Shown: one piece after another, positions 8,394 through 15,872 of the stretch | Layout of the letters: each line of letters opens with the position of its first letter | Numbering within the stretch: position 1 is the first letter of the stretch | DNA from: Oscillospiraceae bacterium | GTDB taxonomy: Bacteria; Bacillota; Clostridia; Oscillospirales; Ruminococcaceae | DNA length: 64,000 nucleotides | Direction of reading: 5' to 3' | Assembly (NCBI GenBank): GCA_029006135.1 | Contig: JAQXGE010000033.1 | Location: forward strand, 22,435 to 86,434 | The notes under the pieces: model-generated | Databases searched by the model: none | Told to the model about the DNA's origin: nothing | What the model saw: the letters and a program-made list of their open reading frames with translations, nothing else | Translations under genes and position numbers: made by a program

Positions 8394-10318
8394 TGGAAAA
8401 AGCAAAGGAAGTCAAAGGCCCCGGCAATCGAGGCCCGCGCGGTCCCCGGCCAAAAATCAAGAACCCGGGCAAGATTTTCAAGCGCATTATGGGCTATGTG
8501 CTCAAATATTACAAAATCCCCGTCATTGTGGTCGTCTTTTGTATCTTTATCAGTGTTTTCGCCAACGTACAGGGAACACTGTTCATGCAGAAGCTCATTG
8601 ATGATTACATCCTTCCACTGCTGAAGGAGCAGAGCAATGATTTCTCGGGTCTGGCTCATGCCATTGCCCGCACGGCTTGTTTCTACGCGGTCGGTATTGT
8701 TGCGTCTTTCTGCCAGAGCCGAATTATGGCCATTGTGTCCCAGGGCACACTGAAAAATCTGCGCGATGAGATGTTCACCCATATGCAGACGCTGCCTATC
8801 AAATATTTTGATACCCATGCCCATGGCGATATCATGTCCATCTACACCAATGACATTGATACCCTGCGCCAGATGATCAGTCAGAGTATGCCCCAGCTGC
8901 TCAACAGTGCCATTACCATCGTGAGCGTTCTTTGCTCCATGCTGGTCCTGAGTGTGCCGCTGACCGTCCTGACCCTTGCCATGGTAGGCGTTATGCTGCT
9001 TGTCACCAAGTATTTGACCGGAAATTCCAGCAAATACTTCATCTCTCAGCAGAGGGACATCGGCGCCCTCAACGGATTTATTGAAGAAATGATGAACGGC
9101 CAGAAGGTCATCAAGGTTTTCTGCCATGAGGACGAAGCCATTGAACAGTTTGACGAACTGAATAATCACCTGTTTGAAAGTGCCGACAAAGCCAACCGCT
9201 TTGCCAACCTCAATGGACCCTGCAACACCCAGCTCGGCAACCTTTCTTATGTGCTGTGTGCGATGGTGGGCGGTGCGTTGGCACTGTCCGGCTCCACCGG
9301 CCTGACGCTGGGCAAACTGGCCTCTTTCCTGACCTTCAACAAGAGCTTCAACCAGCCCATCAACCAGGTTTCTCAGCAGATCAATTCCATTATTATGGCG
9401 CTCGCCGGCGGTCAGCGTGTCTTTGACTTGCTGGATGAACCGTCCGAAGTCGATGAGGGAACGGTCACACTCGTCAACGCCAAGCGCTTGGCAGACGATT
9501 CTCTCACCGAGACGCAGGACCGTACGAACCTCTGGGCCTGGAAGAGCATCGGCGAGGACGGGAAACCTGTCTACACCGAACTGAAGGGCGATATCGTCTT
9601 TAAGGATGTCGATTTTGGCTATGACCCCAGCAAAATCGTGCTTCATGATATCAACCTTTATGGACGTCCGGGCCAGAAAATTGCCTTTGTTGGTTCCACC
9701 GGTGCCGGCAAGACAACGATCACAAACCTGATCAATCGTTTTTATGATATCCAGAAGGGAACCATTCACTACGATGGCATTGATGTGACGGATATCAAAA
9801 AGAATGCGCTGCGCTCCTCTTTGGGCATCGTTCTCCAGGATACCCACCTGTTCACCGGCACGGTTATGGAAAACATCCGCTACGGCCGTCTGGATGCAAC
9901 CGATGAAGAATGTATGGCAGCTGCCCAGCTTGCCAACGCTGACCGGTTTATCCGGCATCTTCCGGATGGGTATAACACCATGCTGACCGGCGATGGCACC
10001 AATCTGAGTCAGGGTCAGCGGCAGCTCCTTGCAATCGCCCGTGCCGCTGTGGCCGATCCGCCGGTACTGATTCTGGACGAGGCAACCTCTTCCATTGATA
10101 CCCGCACCGAGAGCCTGGTCCAGCAGGGAATGGATGGACTGATGTATGGACGCACAACGTTTGTTATTGCCCACCGGCTGTCAACCGTGCGCAACTCCGA
10201 CTGCATCATGGTTCTTGAGCAGGGACGCATTATTGAACGCGGTACCCATGAAGAACTGATTGCCCAGAAGGGCCGCTATTATTGCCTGTATACCGGGAAT
10301 TTCGCTGAAAATTCCTAA
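8393..10318 (+). CDS. ABC exporter half-transporter, subunit 2 (canonical nucleotide site)
   Basis: Partner of the preceding subunit, 641 aa. The N-terminus has a basic, Pro/Gly-rich stretch of about 25 aa before six membrane helices (about 40-330). The ATPase domain has Walker A GSTGAGKTT, signature LSQGQ, Walker B LILDEATS with the catalytic Glu, and the H-loop IAHRLS. A spacer of about 60 residues between membrane and ATPase domains (around EDGKPVYTELKG) is longer than in subunit 1, as is usual for this arm of the heterodimer. It is last in the marR operon and is followed by a terminator. Confidence 0.93.
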   Translation: MEKAKEVKGPGNRGPRGPRPKIKNPGKIFKRIMGYVLKYYKIPVIVVVFCIFISVFANVQGTLFMQKLIDDYILPLLKEQSNDFSGLAHAIARTACFYAVGIVASFCQSRIMAIVSQGTLKNLRDEMFTHMQTLPIKYFDTHAHGDIMSIYTNDIDTLRQMISQSMPQLLNSAITIVSVLCSMLVLSVPLTVLTLAMVGVMLLVTKYLTGNSSKYFISQQRDIGALNGFIEEMMNGQKVIKVFCHEDEAIEQFDELNNHLFESADKANRFANLNGPCNTQLGNLSYVLCAMVGGALALSGSTGLTLGKLASFLTFNKSFNQPINQVSQQINSIIMALAGGQRVFDLLDEPSEVDEGTVTLVNAKRLADDSLTETQDRTNLWAWKSIGEDGKPVYTELKGDIVFKDVDFGYDPSKIVLHDINLYGRPGQKIAFVGSTGAGKTTITNLINRFYDIQKGTIHYDGIDVTDIKKNALRSSLGIVLQDTHLFTGTVMENIRYGRLDATDEECMAAAQLANADRFIRHLPDGYNTMLTGDGTNLSQGQRQLLAIARAAVADPPVLILDEATSSIDTRTESLVQQGMDGLMYGRTTFVIAHRLSTVRNSDCIMVLEQGRIIERGTHEELIAQKGRYYCLYTGNFAENS

Positions 10319-10324
10319 AAACTG

Positions 10325-10356
10325 CCGGGATGAATTTCATTCATCCCGGTAATTTT
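10325..10356 (+). terminator. Intrinsic terminator of the marR-ABC operon
   Basis: CCGGGATGAAT pairs perfectly with ATTCATCCCGG across a three-base loop and is followed by TAATTTTG. Confidence 0.8.
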
Positions 10357-10385
10357 GTGCAAAACGCCGTTCAATCGCGGAAAAC

Positions 10386-10414
10386 TTGACGGACAGGAAA
10401 AAAATGGCTATAAT
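10386..10414 (+). promoter_or_regulatory. Promoter of the ricin-domain protein
   Basis: TTGACG and a perfect TATAAT are separated by 17 bases. The expected start near 10421 leaves a 5' leader of about 135 bases. Confidence 0.8.
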
Positions 10415-10420
10415 ATGCTC

Positions 10421-10554
10421 TATACGAAAAACGCAAATGGCGTTTTACTCGTATTTTACATAGAGCAGCCGAGGGAAAACGCACATATTTTGCGCTGGCT
10501 GCATCCGAATTATATAACGAAAATTTCGTTCCAATCAGAGAGGAGTTATTTACT
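10421..10554 (+). promoter_or_regulatory. Structured 5' leader of the ricin-domain protein
   Basis: The untranslated leader can form three successive hairpins: AAAACGC/GCGTTTT, GCAGCC/GGCTGC with an inner CGCA/TGCG stem, and AACGAAA/TTTCGTT. The last ends shortly before the AGAGGAG ribosome site. I recognise no known riboswitch. It may stabilise the messenger or control translation. Confidence 0.5.
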
Positions 10555-11526
10555 ATGGCAGTTAAGAAAGTGGAACAGACCGTTATTACCGAAGGTAAGT
10601 TTTATACTATCTCCGCCGCCAACGGCAAAGTAATCGAGGTTAAGGATTACAACACCGACAATGGCGCCCAGATTCAGATTTGGGACAATGTCAACGCTGA
10701 GTGGCAGCAGTGGAGCTTCGTCCGTGCGGGCGAGGGCGTCTACCGCATCAAGAACCGCTTCACCGGCAAGATGATGGACCTGTACTGCTCCGGTGTTACC
10801 GATGGTACCCGCGTGCATCAGTGGGAAGGCGCCAACGCTTCCAGCCAGCTCTGGATTGTTGAGTCCACCAATGACGGCCGCGTCAAGATTAAGTCCAACC
10901 TGGCCGGCAAGTGCCTGGACCTCGTGGGCATGAAGAACGAAAACGGCACTGCCCTGCAGATTTGGAACGATGTCAACGGTGAGAACCAGTACTGGACCAT
11001 CGAGGAAGTTACCCGCAAGCCCAAGACCAGCGCTAAGGCCAGCGCCGCCAAGGCAAAGGCTGAGGTGAAGGAAGCTGCCGAGAGCGCCGCTAAGACCGCT
11101 GAGGTTGCCGTTAGGGCCGCCGCTGAGGCTGCCACCGAGGTTGTCGAGACCGTCAAGGCTGCCGCCGATAAGCCGGTTGCTGAGGTTGCTGATGAGGTTG
11201 TCAAGACGGTCAAGAAGGCCGCTGCTGCTCCTGCCGCCAAGAAGACCGTCAAGGCTGCCGCTGAGACTGCCAAGGCCGTTTCCGAGGCCGCTGAAGCCGT
11301 TGCGGATGCCGCCGCTGAGGCTGTCAAGGATGCTGCTGAGTCTCCGGTCGTCCAGAACGCCAAGGAAGCCGCTGTCAAAGCTGCTGATACCGCTGTCAAG
11401 GCTGCCGATACTGCTGTGAAGGCCGTCACCGAGGCTGCTGCCCCCAAGACTGCCAAGACCACTCCGGCTCCTGCAAAGAAAAACTGCGGCCGCTCCAAGA
11501 AGGCTTCTAAGTCCAAGAGAAAGTAA
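10555..11526 (+). CDS. Ricin B-type lectin domain protein with long Ala/Lys-rich tail
   Basis: Residues 1-153 form a ricin-type beta-trefoil: three repeats each end in the QxW-type signature (QQW near 53, SQLW near 100, NQYW near 147), so carbohydrate binding is likely. Residues 155-323 are a low-complexity tail of Ala, Lys, Glu, Val and Thr without aromatics, built from helix-prone units such as AAADTAVKA-like blocks. It ends in a very basic GRSKKASKSKRK and resembles histone H1 tails or phasins. There is no signal peptide or membrane segment, so a cytoplasmic location is expected. The promoter, ribosome site and uniform codon choice suggest high expression. Function unknown. Confidence 0.8.
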   Translation: MAVKKVEQTVITEGKFYTISAANGKVIEVKDYNTDNGAQIQIWDNVNAEWQQWSFVRAGEGVYRIKNRFTGKMMDLYCSGVTDGTRVHQWEGANASSQLWIVESTNDGRVKIKSNLAGKCLDLVGMKNENGTALQIWNDVNGENQYWTIEEVTRKPKTSAKASAAKAKAEVKEAAESAAKTAEVAVRAAAEAATEVVETVKAAADKPVAEVADEVVKTVKKAAAAPAAKKTVKAAAETAKAVSEAAEAVADAAAEAVKDAAESPVVQNAKEAAVKAADTAVKAADTAVKAVTEAAAPKTAKTTPAPAKKNCGRSKKASKSKRK

Positions 11527-11545
11527 TTTTATCAACAGATAAACC

Positions 11546-11575
11546 AAAGCCCGCAGGCTCAGCCTGCGGGCTTTT
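11546..11575. terminator. Bidirectional intrinsic terminator between the lectin gene and mntP
   Basis: AAAGCCCGCAGGCT pairs with AGCCTGCGGGCTTT and is followed by T5 on the plus strand. The minus-strand T-run is weaker but may serve the convergent mntP. Confidence 0.85.
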
Positions 11576-11616
11576 TGCGGTATTAGGTTTATCTTAAAAA
11601 CGCCGTAACAGCAAAA

Positions 11617-12168
11617 TCAAAGGAAACTCTCAATCAGTGTTTTGAGACCGATGAGGATCAGCACGATACCGCCCATCCGCTCGGCAAGAGCGCGGTACTT
11701 GTCACCAAAGACGGCACCGACCTTGACGCCGATGGCGGAAAGCACGCAGGTGGTAATGCCGATGATGCAGGCCGCAGGCACAATGTTGACCTGCATGGCC
11801 GCAAAACTCACGCCCACAGCCAGCGCGTCAATGGAAGTCGCCACAGCCAGCGGCAGCATGGCTTTTGCGGAAAAGTCATTGTCCACTTCCTCGTCTTCGC
11901 CAAAGCTCTCTCTGACCATGTTCGCGCCGATGAGCGCCAGCAGGATAAAGGCGACCCAGGGACCGACCCGGTTCAGCAGCGAAGAAAACTGCGAACCGAG
12001 GAAATACCCTAAAACCGGCATTCCTGCCTGAAAAACGCCGAACCAAATCCCGCAGGTGAGAGCATGACGCAGCGTGACCTTGCGGACCGACAGACCCTTG
12101 CAGATGGAAACCGCAAAGGCATCCATCGAAAGACTGACGCCAATCAAAAGCAAATCAACAAAATTCAT
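11617..12168 (-). CDS. mntP: Manganese efflux pump MntP
   Basis: Small membrane protein of 183 aa with six hydrophobic helices arranged as two inverted halves. Each half carries the family's conserved Asp motif, SMDAFAVS in helix 1 and TSIDALAVG in helix 4. It exports Mn2+ from the cytoplasm. The assignment is strengthened by a yybP-ykoY type Mn2+ riboswitch directly upstream. An acidic cytoplasmic loop (ESFGEDEEVDND) lies between helices 3 and 4. Confidence 0.95.
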   Translation of the reverse strand: MNFVDLLLIGVSLSMDAFAVSICKGLSVRKVTLRHALTCGIWFGVFQAGMPVLGYFLGSQFSSLLNRVGPWVAFILLALIGANMVRESFGEDEEVDNDFSAKAMLPLAVATSIDALAVGVSFAAMQVNIVPAACIIGITTCVLSAIGVKVGAVFGDKYRALAERMGGIVLILIGLKTLIESFL

Positions 12169-12225
12169 ACATGAAACCTCCGGCTTTTGCCTAATTTTTC
12201 CACATTTTTGGGAGCAAAGAAAAAA

Positions 12226-12347
12226 GACGACACCTATCTGCCGATTGACAGATAAGTCTCGTCATTTCAAGCAATGCCAGGGCAAACACCCATTATGTTG
12301 GCAAAACTGCGCGGCAAAAAGGCTGCGCCGACTACTCCCTTATGTTG
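12226..12347 (-). promoter_or_regulatory. yybP-ykoY manganese riboswitch with terminator expression platform
   Basis: On the minus strand the conserved AAGGGAGTAG block opens the aptamer and GACGAGACTTAT closes it. P1 is ATAAG (12343-12339) with CTTAT (12256-12252). The second arm contains CCAACATAATGG and a GCCCTGGC segment. The 3' P1 strand also belongs to an alternative hairpin, GACGAGAC with GTGTCGTC (12226-12263), followed by T6. Mn2+ binding should stabilise P1, block this terminator and switch mntP on. It ends 57 bases before the mntP start. Confidence 0.88.
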
Positions 12348-12353
12348 CCTACT

Positions 12354-12382
12354 ATCCTACCACAAGCAAAAAATAATGTCAA
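12354..12382 (-). promoter_or_regulatory. Promoter of the mntP riboswitch transcript
   Basis: Minus-strand TTGACA and TAGGAT are 17 bases apart. Transcription would start just before the aptamer. Confidence 0.75.
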
Positions 12383-12516
12383 TACGTTAGATTTGGCTAA
12401 CTGCGTGCAGGAACGAATGCGGCGGGCGGGATGCGGTCAATCACGCAGTTTTGCGCCAAACCGCAAGCATCCGGGATGCTTTTTATCCTGCCGGACAATT
12501 TTCCTCTGTCGGAACC

Positions 12517-12545
12517 TTGCGCAATGCGGCACTTTCGGGTACAAT
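12517..12545 (+). promoter_or_regulatory. Promoter of the HAD phosphatase-exonuclease pair
   Basis: TTGCGC and TACAAT are separated by 17 bases, 31 bases before the start codon. Confidence 0.6.
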
Positions 12546-12576
12546 AAGAAAAAACAGGTAGAAACAGAGGATGGTT

Positions 12577-13407
12577 ATGAAATATAAAGTTCTGGCGCTT
12601 GACCTGGACGGAACCCTTACCAATGAAGCTAAAGTCATCACGCCCCGTACCAAGGCGGCTTTGCTTGCCGCCGCTGACCGGGGCGTTCGTATCGTACTGG
12701 CAAGCGGCCGGCCGACCGTCGGCATTGAACCGCTGGCCCGGGAACTTGAACTGGATAAGCGCGGCGGCTGTATTCTGAGCTATAACGGCGGCAAAATTAT
12801 TGACTGCAAGACCGGTGATACCCTCGTGCAGTATGCGTTCCCGCCGGATTTGATTGAAACCGTCTGCACGTTTGCCCGCTACTGGAATGTTGTCCCGCTG
12901 ACCTATGACGGCAGCGGAATCGTGACGGAAAACGCCGCAAGCCCCTATGTGGCCGAGGAAGCCCGCATCAACCGCATTCCGGTGCGGGAAGTGCCGGATT
13001 TGCCCAAAGAAGTCACATGGCCCATCAACAAAATGCTCCTTGTGGGCGACCCTGTTGATATGCCCCATGTGGAGGAGCTCATGCAGCAGAAGTTTGCCGG
13101 CAAACTCTCCATTTACCGCTCGGCGCCTTTCTTTATCGAAACCATGCCGCTTGGCGTGGAAAAATCCGCCTCCCTTGCGCTGCTGCTGAAAACGATGGGC
13201 CTTGGCCCGGAAAATCTGATGGCCTGCGGTGATGGGTGGAATGACCTGCCGATGATTCAGTTTGCCGGTCTGGGTGTCGCTATGGGCAACGCCGTGCCGC
13301 CCGTCAAGGCGGCGGCCGGGTATGTGACGGCCGATAATGAGCATGACGGCGTGGCACAGGCGGTGGAAAAGTTTATCCTGGAAGAAAACACGGAGGCAGG
13401 GCAGTGA
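12577..13407 (+). CDS. Cof-type HAD-IIB phosphatase
   Basis: Haloacid-dehalogenase superfamily hydrolase of the Cof/YwpJ group, acting on sugar phosphates or other small phosphoesters. Motif I is LDLDGTL with the nucleophilic Asp, motif II is ASGR, and the Mg2+ motif IV is GDGWNDLPM. The large C2-type cap lies between about residues 85 and 190. The track begins at the ATG at 12571, but AGAGG abuts that codon, so the second ATG at 12577 (276 aa) has the better spacing. Its last codons overlap the GTG of the next gene (GTGA). Confidence 0.87.
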   Translation: MKYKVLALDLDGTLTNEAKVITPRTKAALLAAADRGVRIVLASGRPTVGIEPLARELELDKRGGCILSYNGGKIIDCKTGDTLVQYAFPPDLIETVCTFARYWNVVPLTYDGSGIVTENAASPYVAEEARINRIPVREVPDLPKEVTWPINKMLLVGDPVDMPHVEELMQQKFAGKLSIYRSAPFFIETMPLGVEKSASLALLLKTMGLGPENLMACGDGWNDLPMIQFAGLGVAMGNAVPPVKAAAGYVTADNEHDGVAQAVEKFILEENTEAGQ

Positions 13408-14369
13408 ATTTAATCGTTTTTGATTTGGAATGGAACATGGGCAATGCCCCCTACACTTTTAATTATCACGGCTCGGAACTGACCCTGCGGGGGGAAATTG
13501 TTCAGATTGGTGCGGTTCGCATCAATGAGAAGGCGGAAGTGCTGGACACTTTTGAGATGACCCTGCGCCCCCGCCTGTTCCGCCGTCTGCATTGGCGCAT
13601 TGCGCAGGTGACGGGGCTTTCTCAGGGGGACCTCGAAGCCGGAATCCCCATCGCGGAAGGCCTGCGCCGCTTCAAGGAATGGGCCGGCCCGGACGCGGAG
13701 TTTGCCGAGTGGGGCCTTGATGATGTCCCCGTACTCAAGCAGAATCTTTTCCTTTATAATCTTGATGAGTCCTGGCCGCAGCGGTGGTATGACCTGCAGC
13801 AGATTTTCCTCAAGACCTTCCCGCGCAGGGAAGGGGAGGGCATGACGCTTGAGAGCGTTGTAGAACGCCTTGGCATCCCCAAGGACGGCTCCTTCCACAA
13901 TGCGCTGGACGATGCGCTGTATACGGTCAAGGTCTGCCAGCGCCTGCCCTTGGCGGAAGGACTGGCCGAATACCCTGACGAGGAGACCCAGCTGAAAACA
14001 GCGCTCCTCAACGGCCTTGATTCCGAAGTGTACGATGTGCAGGTCTTTCCCCGCCACCTCGACCACGATGCCTACAAAACAGACCCGAAACTGTGCAAAG
14101 TTGCGTGCCCGTTCTGCGGTGAGGAACTGCAGCTCAATGATATCTGGCTCAAGCGCGGCAATACCGGCTATTATACCGAGGGCACCTGCCCCGCGCACGG
14201 GCCGTGGTTCGTGCGGTTCAAGCTCAGCCGCCGCGACGGACTGCACTGGAACTTCGCCCGCTGTGTTGAGACAGTGCGCCCGGAAAGCTATGCGCGCTAC
14301 AAAAAACTTGAAGCCTCCCAGCGGGAGCGAATCCGCCTGAAAGCCGAAAAGCAGGCGGCACTCAAGTGA
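13404..14369 (+). CDS. DnaQ-like 3'-5' exonuclease with C-terminal zinc-ribbon-like segment
   Basis: DEDDh exonuclease of the KapD/ERI-1-like branch. ExoI is visible as FDLEWN, ExoII as EWGLDDVPVL and ExoIII as HNALDDALYT. The last third (about residues 230-321) is separate from the nuclease and holds two cysteine pairs, CPFCG and CPAHG with a later Cys, suggesting a metal-binding ribbon, then a basic coiled C-terminus. It starts at GTG and overlaps the stop of the HAD gene by four bases. The substrate, RNA or DNA, is not clear from sequence. Confidence 0.8.
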   Translation: MNLIVFDLEWNMGNAPYTFNYHGSELTLRGEIVQIGAVRINEKAEVLDTFEMTLRPRLFRRLHWRIAQVTGLSQGDLEAGIPIAEGLRRFKEWAGPDAEFAEWGLDDVPVLKQNLFLYNLDESWPQRWYDLQQIFLKTFPRREGEGMTLESVVERLGIPKDGSFHNALDDALYTVKVCQRLPLAEGLAEYPDEETQLKTALLNGLDSEVYDVQVFPRHLDHDAYKTDPKLCKVACPFCGEELQLNDIWLKRGNTGYYTEGTCPAHGPWFVRFKLSRRDGLHWNFARCVETVRPESYARYKKLEASQRERIRLKAEKQAALK

Positions 14370-14416
14370 GACAGGGAAAAGGCTGAATCTTTTTCCAAAA
14401 ATCAATGACCTAAATC

Positions 14417-14457
14417 AAAGGCGCCCTCTGCACGTTAAGCACAGAGGACGCCTTTTG
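14417..14457. terminator. Terminator between the convergent exonuclease and flavin reductase genes
   Basis: AAAGGCG-CCTCTG pairs with CAGAGG-CGCCTTT around a loop of about ten bases. A TTTTGGTTTT tract follows on the plus strand. Confidence 0.8.
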
Positions 14458-14477
14458 GTTTTATATATTTTGGAACG

Positions 14478-15056
14478 TTATTTCCGCTTCTTTTTCTTGC
14501 GGACACTGTACCCGAAGGTGCCCAGACGCCGCCCGAGGGCCAGATAGTCCCCGTGGGAGTAGACAATGAGCTTGGCGCGGTTCAAACAGAGCTTGCCGCT
14601 CTCATCCAGCAGGCTTTCGTCCACGTCCACGGCCACAACCTCCGCTAAGAACAAATCATGGCTGCCCAGCGGAATCTGCTGGGTCACCCGACATTCAAGA
14701 TTCAGCGGGCTTTCCTCCAAAAGGACGGTCCCCACCTTGGCGGCCGGGGCGGGCGTTAAGCCCAGTGCAGCAAATTTGTCCACATCCCGCCCGCTCTTGA
14801 CGCCGCACCAGTCAACGGCACGCACGAGCGATTCGGTGGGCAGGTTTACCACAAACTCGCCGCTTTCGGCAATCAGGTGATGGCTGTACCGCTCCGGCCG
14901 CACGCTGATGGACAGCATGGAGGGCTGTGTGCAGATGGTTCCGCACCAGCCGACCGTAATGAGGTTGGGGTGGTCCTTCGGCCCGCAGCTTACAAGAACA
15001 GGCGGCTCGGGGTTGAGCAGGGTGGAGCCTTTCCAAACTTGACGGCTCATGGTCAT
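14478..15056 (-). CDS. Flavin reductase/flavoredoxin family FMN-binding protein
   Basis: Protein of 192 aa with the split-barrel fold of flavin reductase-like domains. Family segments include SCGPKDHPNLITVGWCGT near the N-terminus (flavin phosphate region), the SVRPERYS block and a GEFVVNLPTE strand. It would reduce flavin or move electrons between FMN and a partner such as ferredoxin. The C-terminus ends in a Lys/Arg run. Its ATG overlaps the stop of the upstream Crp/Fnr gene by four bases (ATGA), so the two are translationally coupled and probably functionally linked. Confidence 0.85.
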   Translation of the reverse strand: MTMSRQVWKGSTLLNPEPPVLVSCGPKDHPNLITVGWCGTICTQPSMLSISVRPERYSHHLIAESGEFVVNLPTESLVRAVDWCGVKSGRDVDKFAALGLTPAPAAKVGTVLLEESPLNLECRVTQQIPLGSHDLFLAEVVAVDVDESLLDESGKLCLNRAKLIVYSHGDYLALGRRLGTFGYSVRKKKKRK

Positions 15057-15751
15057 CTCTCCTTTTTCTGTGCCCGAAGGCTGTTTTTGTCAAGAATTTT
15101 GAAGCTGCCGCGCCAGCATTCAATCAGTCCCTCCCGCTGCATCCGTCCTAACTCCCGGCTCAGGGCGCTGCGGTCGCAGTTGAGGTATTGGGCAAGAGCT
15201 GAACGGGTCATTGAAGTTTCAAATGTGTCACTCTCTGCCCGCTTTGCCTCATCCAATAGCCAGATTGCAATACGCTCGCGCAGACTTTTGCAGATGAGCA
15301 ATTCCAGCCGCTGGTCGAGCGCAAAGTATTTGTCGCTGATGGTCAAAATCAGGTTGCGGAGCAGCTGCAGATGCGCCGGGTGAAGACACCGGCAGGGGGA
15401 CATGACCCGCTCATACGGCAGATACAGTGCGGTGCAGTCTGTTTCCGCCGTAATGGTGACAGGGCTTTTCTGGCTGGAACCGGATAGCACATCTGCAAAC
15501 ACACCGCCCGGTCCCATGCAGGCAACTGTTACGTCACTCCCGTCCGGGGATGGCTTGGCCGCAGTGATGCGCCCTTCGAGCAAAATTCCCGCTTCACGCG
15601 CGGAATCCCCCGCAAGAAGCAGAATTTCCCCTTTTGAAAACTGCCTCACGCGGGGGTCAAGGCAGGGGAGAAGCTGGTCCAAATCTTCATCGCTGAGTCC
15701 GCGCATTAAAGGCGTTGTGCGCAGCAGCGGATAAAACGGCGAAAGATCCAT
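15053..15751 (-). CDS. Crp/Fnr family transcriptional regulator, coupled to flavin reductase
   Basis: Cyclic-nucleotide-binding-like barrel (about residues 12-125) followed by the long dimer helix and a winged helix with MTRSALAQYLNCDRSALSREL. Cysteines occur (including a CRC segment), but no Fnr-type iron-sulfur set is evident. The effector is unknown. The track start lies ten codons earlier. The ATG at 15751 follows GGGAGGA at seven bases and gives 232 aa. A 16-bp perfect palindrome lies between its promoter and start codon, suggesting autoregulation. A divergent ABC importer may share that control. Confidence 0.88.
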   Translation of the reverse strand: MDLSPFYPLLRTTPLMRGLSDEDLDQLLPCLDPRVRQFSKGEILLLAGDSAREAGILLEGRITAAKPSPDGSDVTVACMGPGGVFADVLSGSSQKSPVTITAETDCTALYLPYERVMSPCRCLHPAHLQLLRNLILTISDKYFALDQRLELLICKSLRERIAIWLLDEAKRAESDTFETSMTRSALAQYLNCDRSALSRELGRMQREGLIECWRGSFKILDKNSLRAQKKER

Positions 15752-15767
15752 GGCGCATCCTCCCAAA

Positions 15768-15783
15768 TGTTGCTGCGGCAACA
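15768..15783. promoter_or_regulatory. Palindromic candidate operator for the Crp/Fnr regulator
   Basis: TGTTGCTGCGGCAACA has six-base half-sites TGTTGC and GCAACA around four bases. It lies at or just after the expected start site of the regulator's own transcript and upstream of the divergent importer, a good position for autorepression. Confidence 0.55.
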
Positions 15784-15797
15784 GACAATTTGCTTAT

Positions 15798-15826
15798 ATT
15801 ATAGTATAGTAAACCGGCAAAAGCAA
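15798..15826 (-). promoter_or_regulatory. Promoter of the Crp/Fnr-flavin reductase operon
   Basis: Minus-strand TTGCTT and a perfect TATAAT are 17 bases apart, upstream of the palindrome. Confidence 0.65.
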
Positions 15827-15872
15827 GAGCGCAGGGTTCTGCGCTTTGCCTGATAGAGGAGGAAAATAAAGA

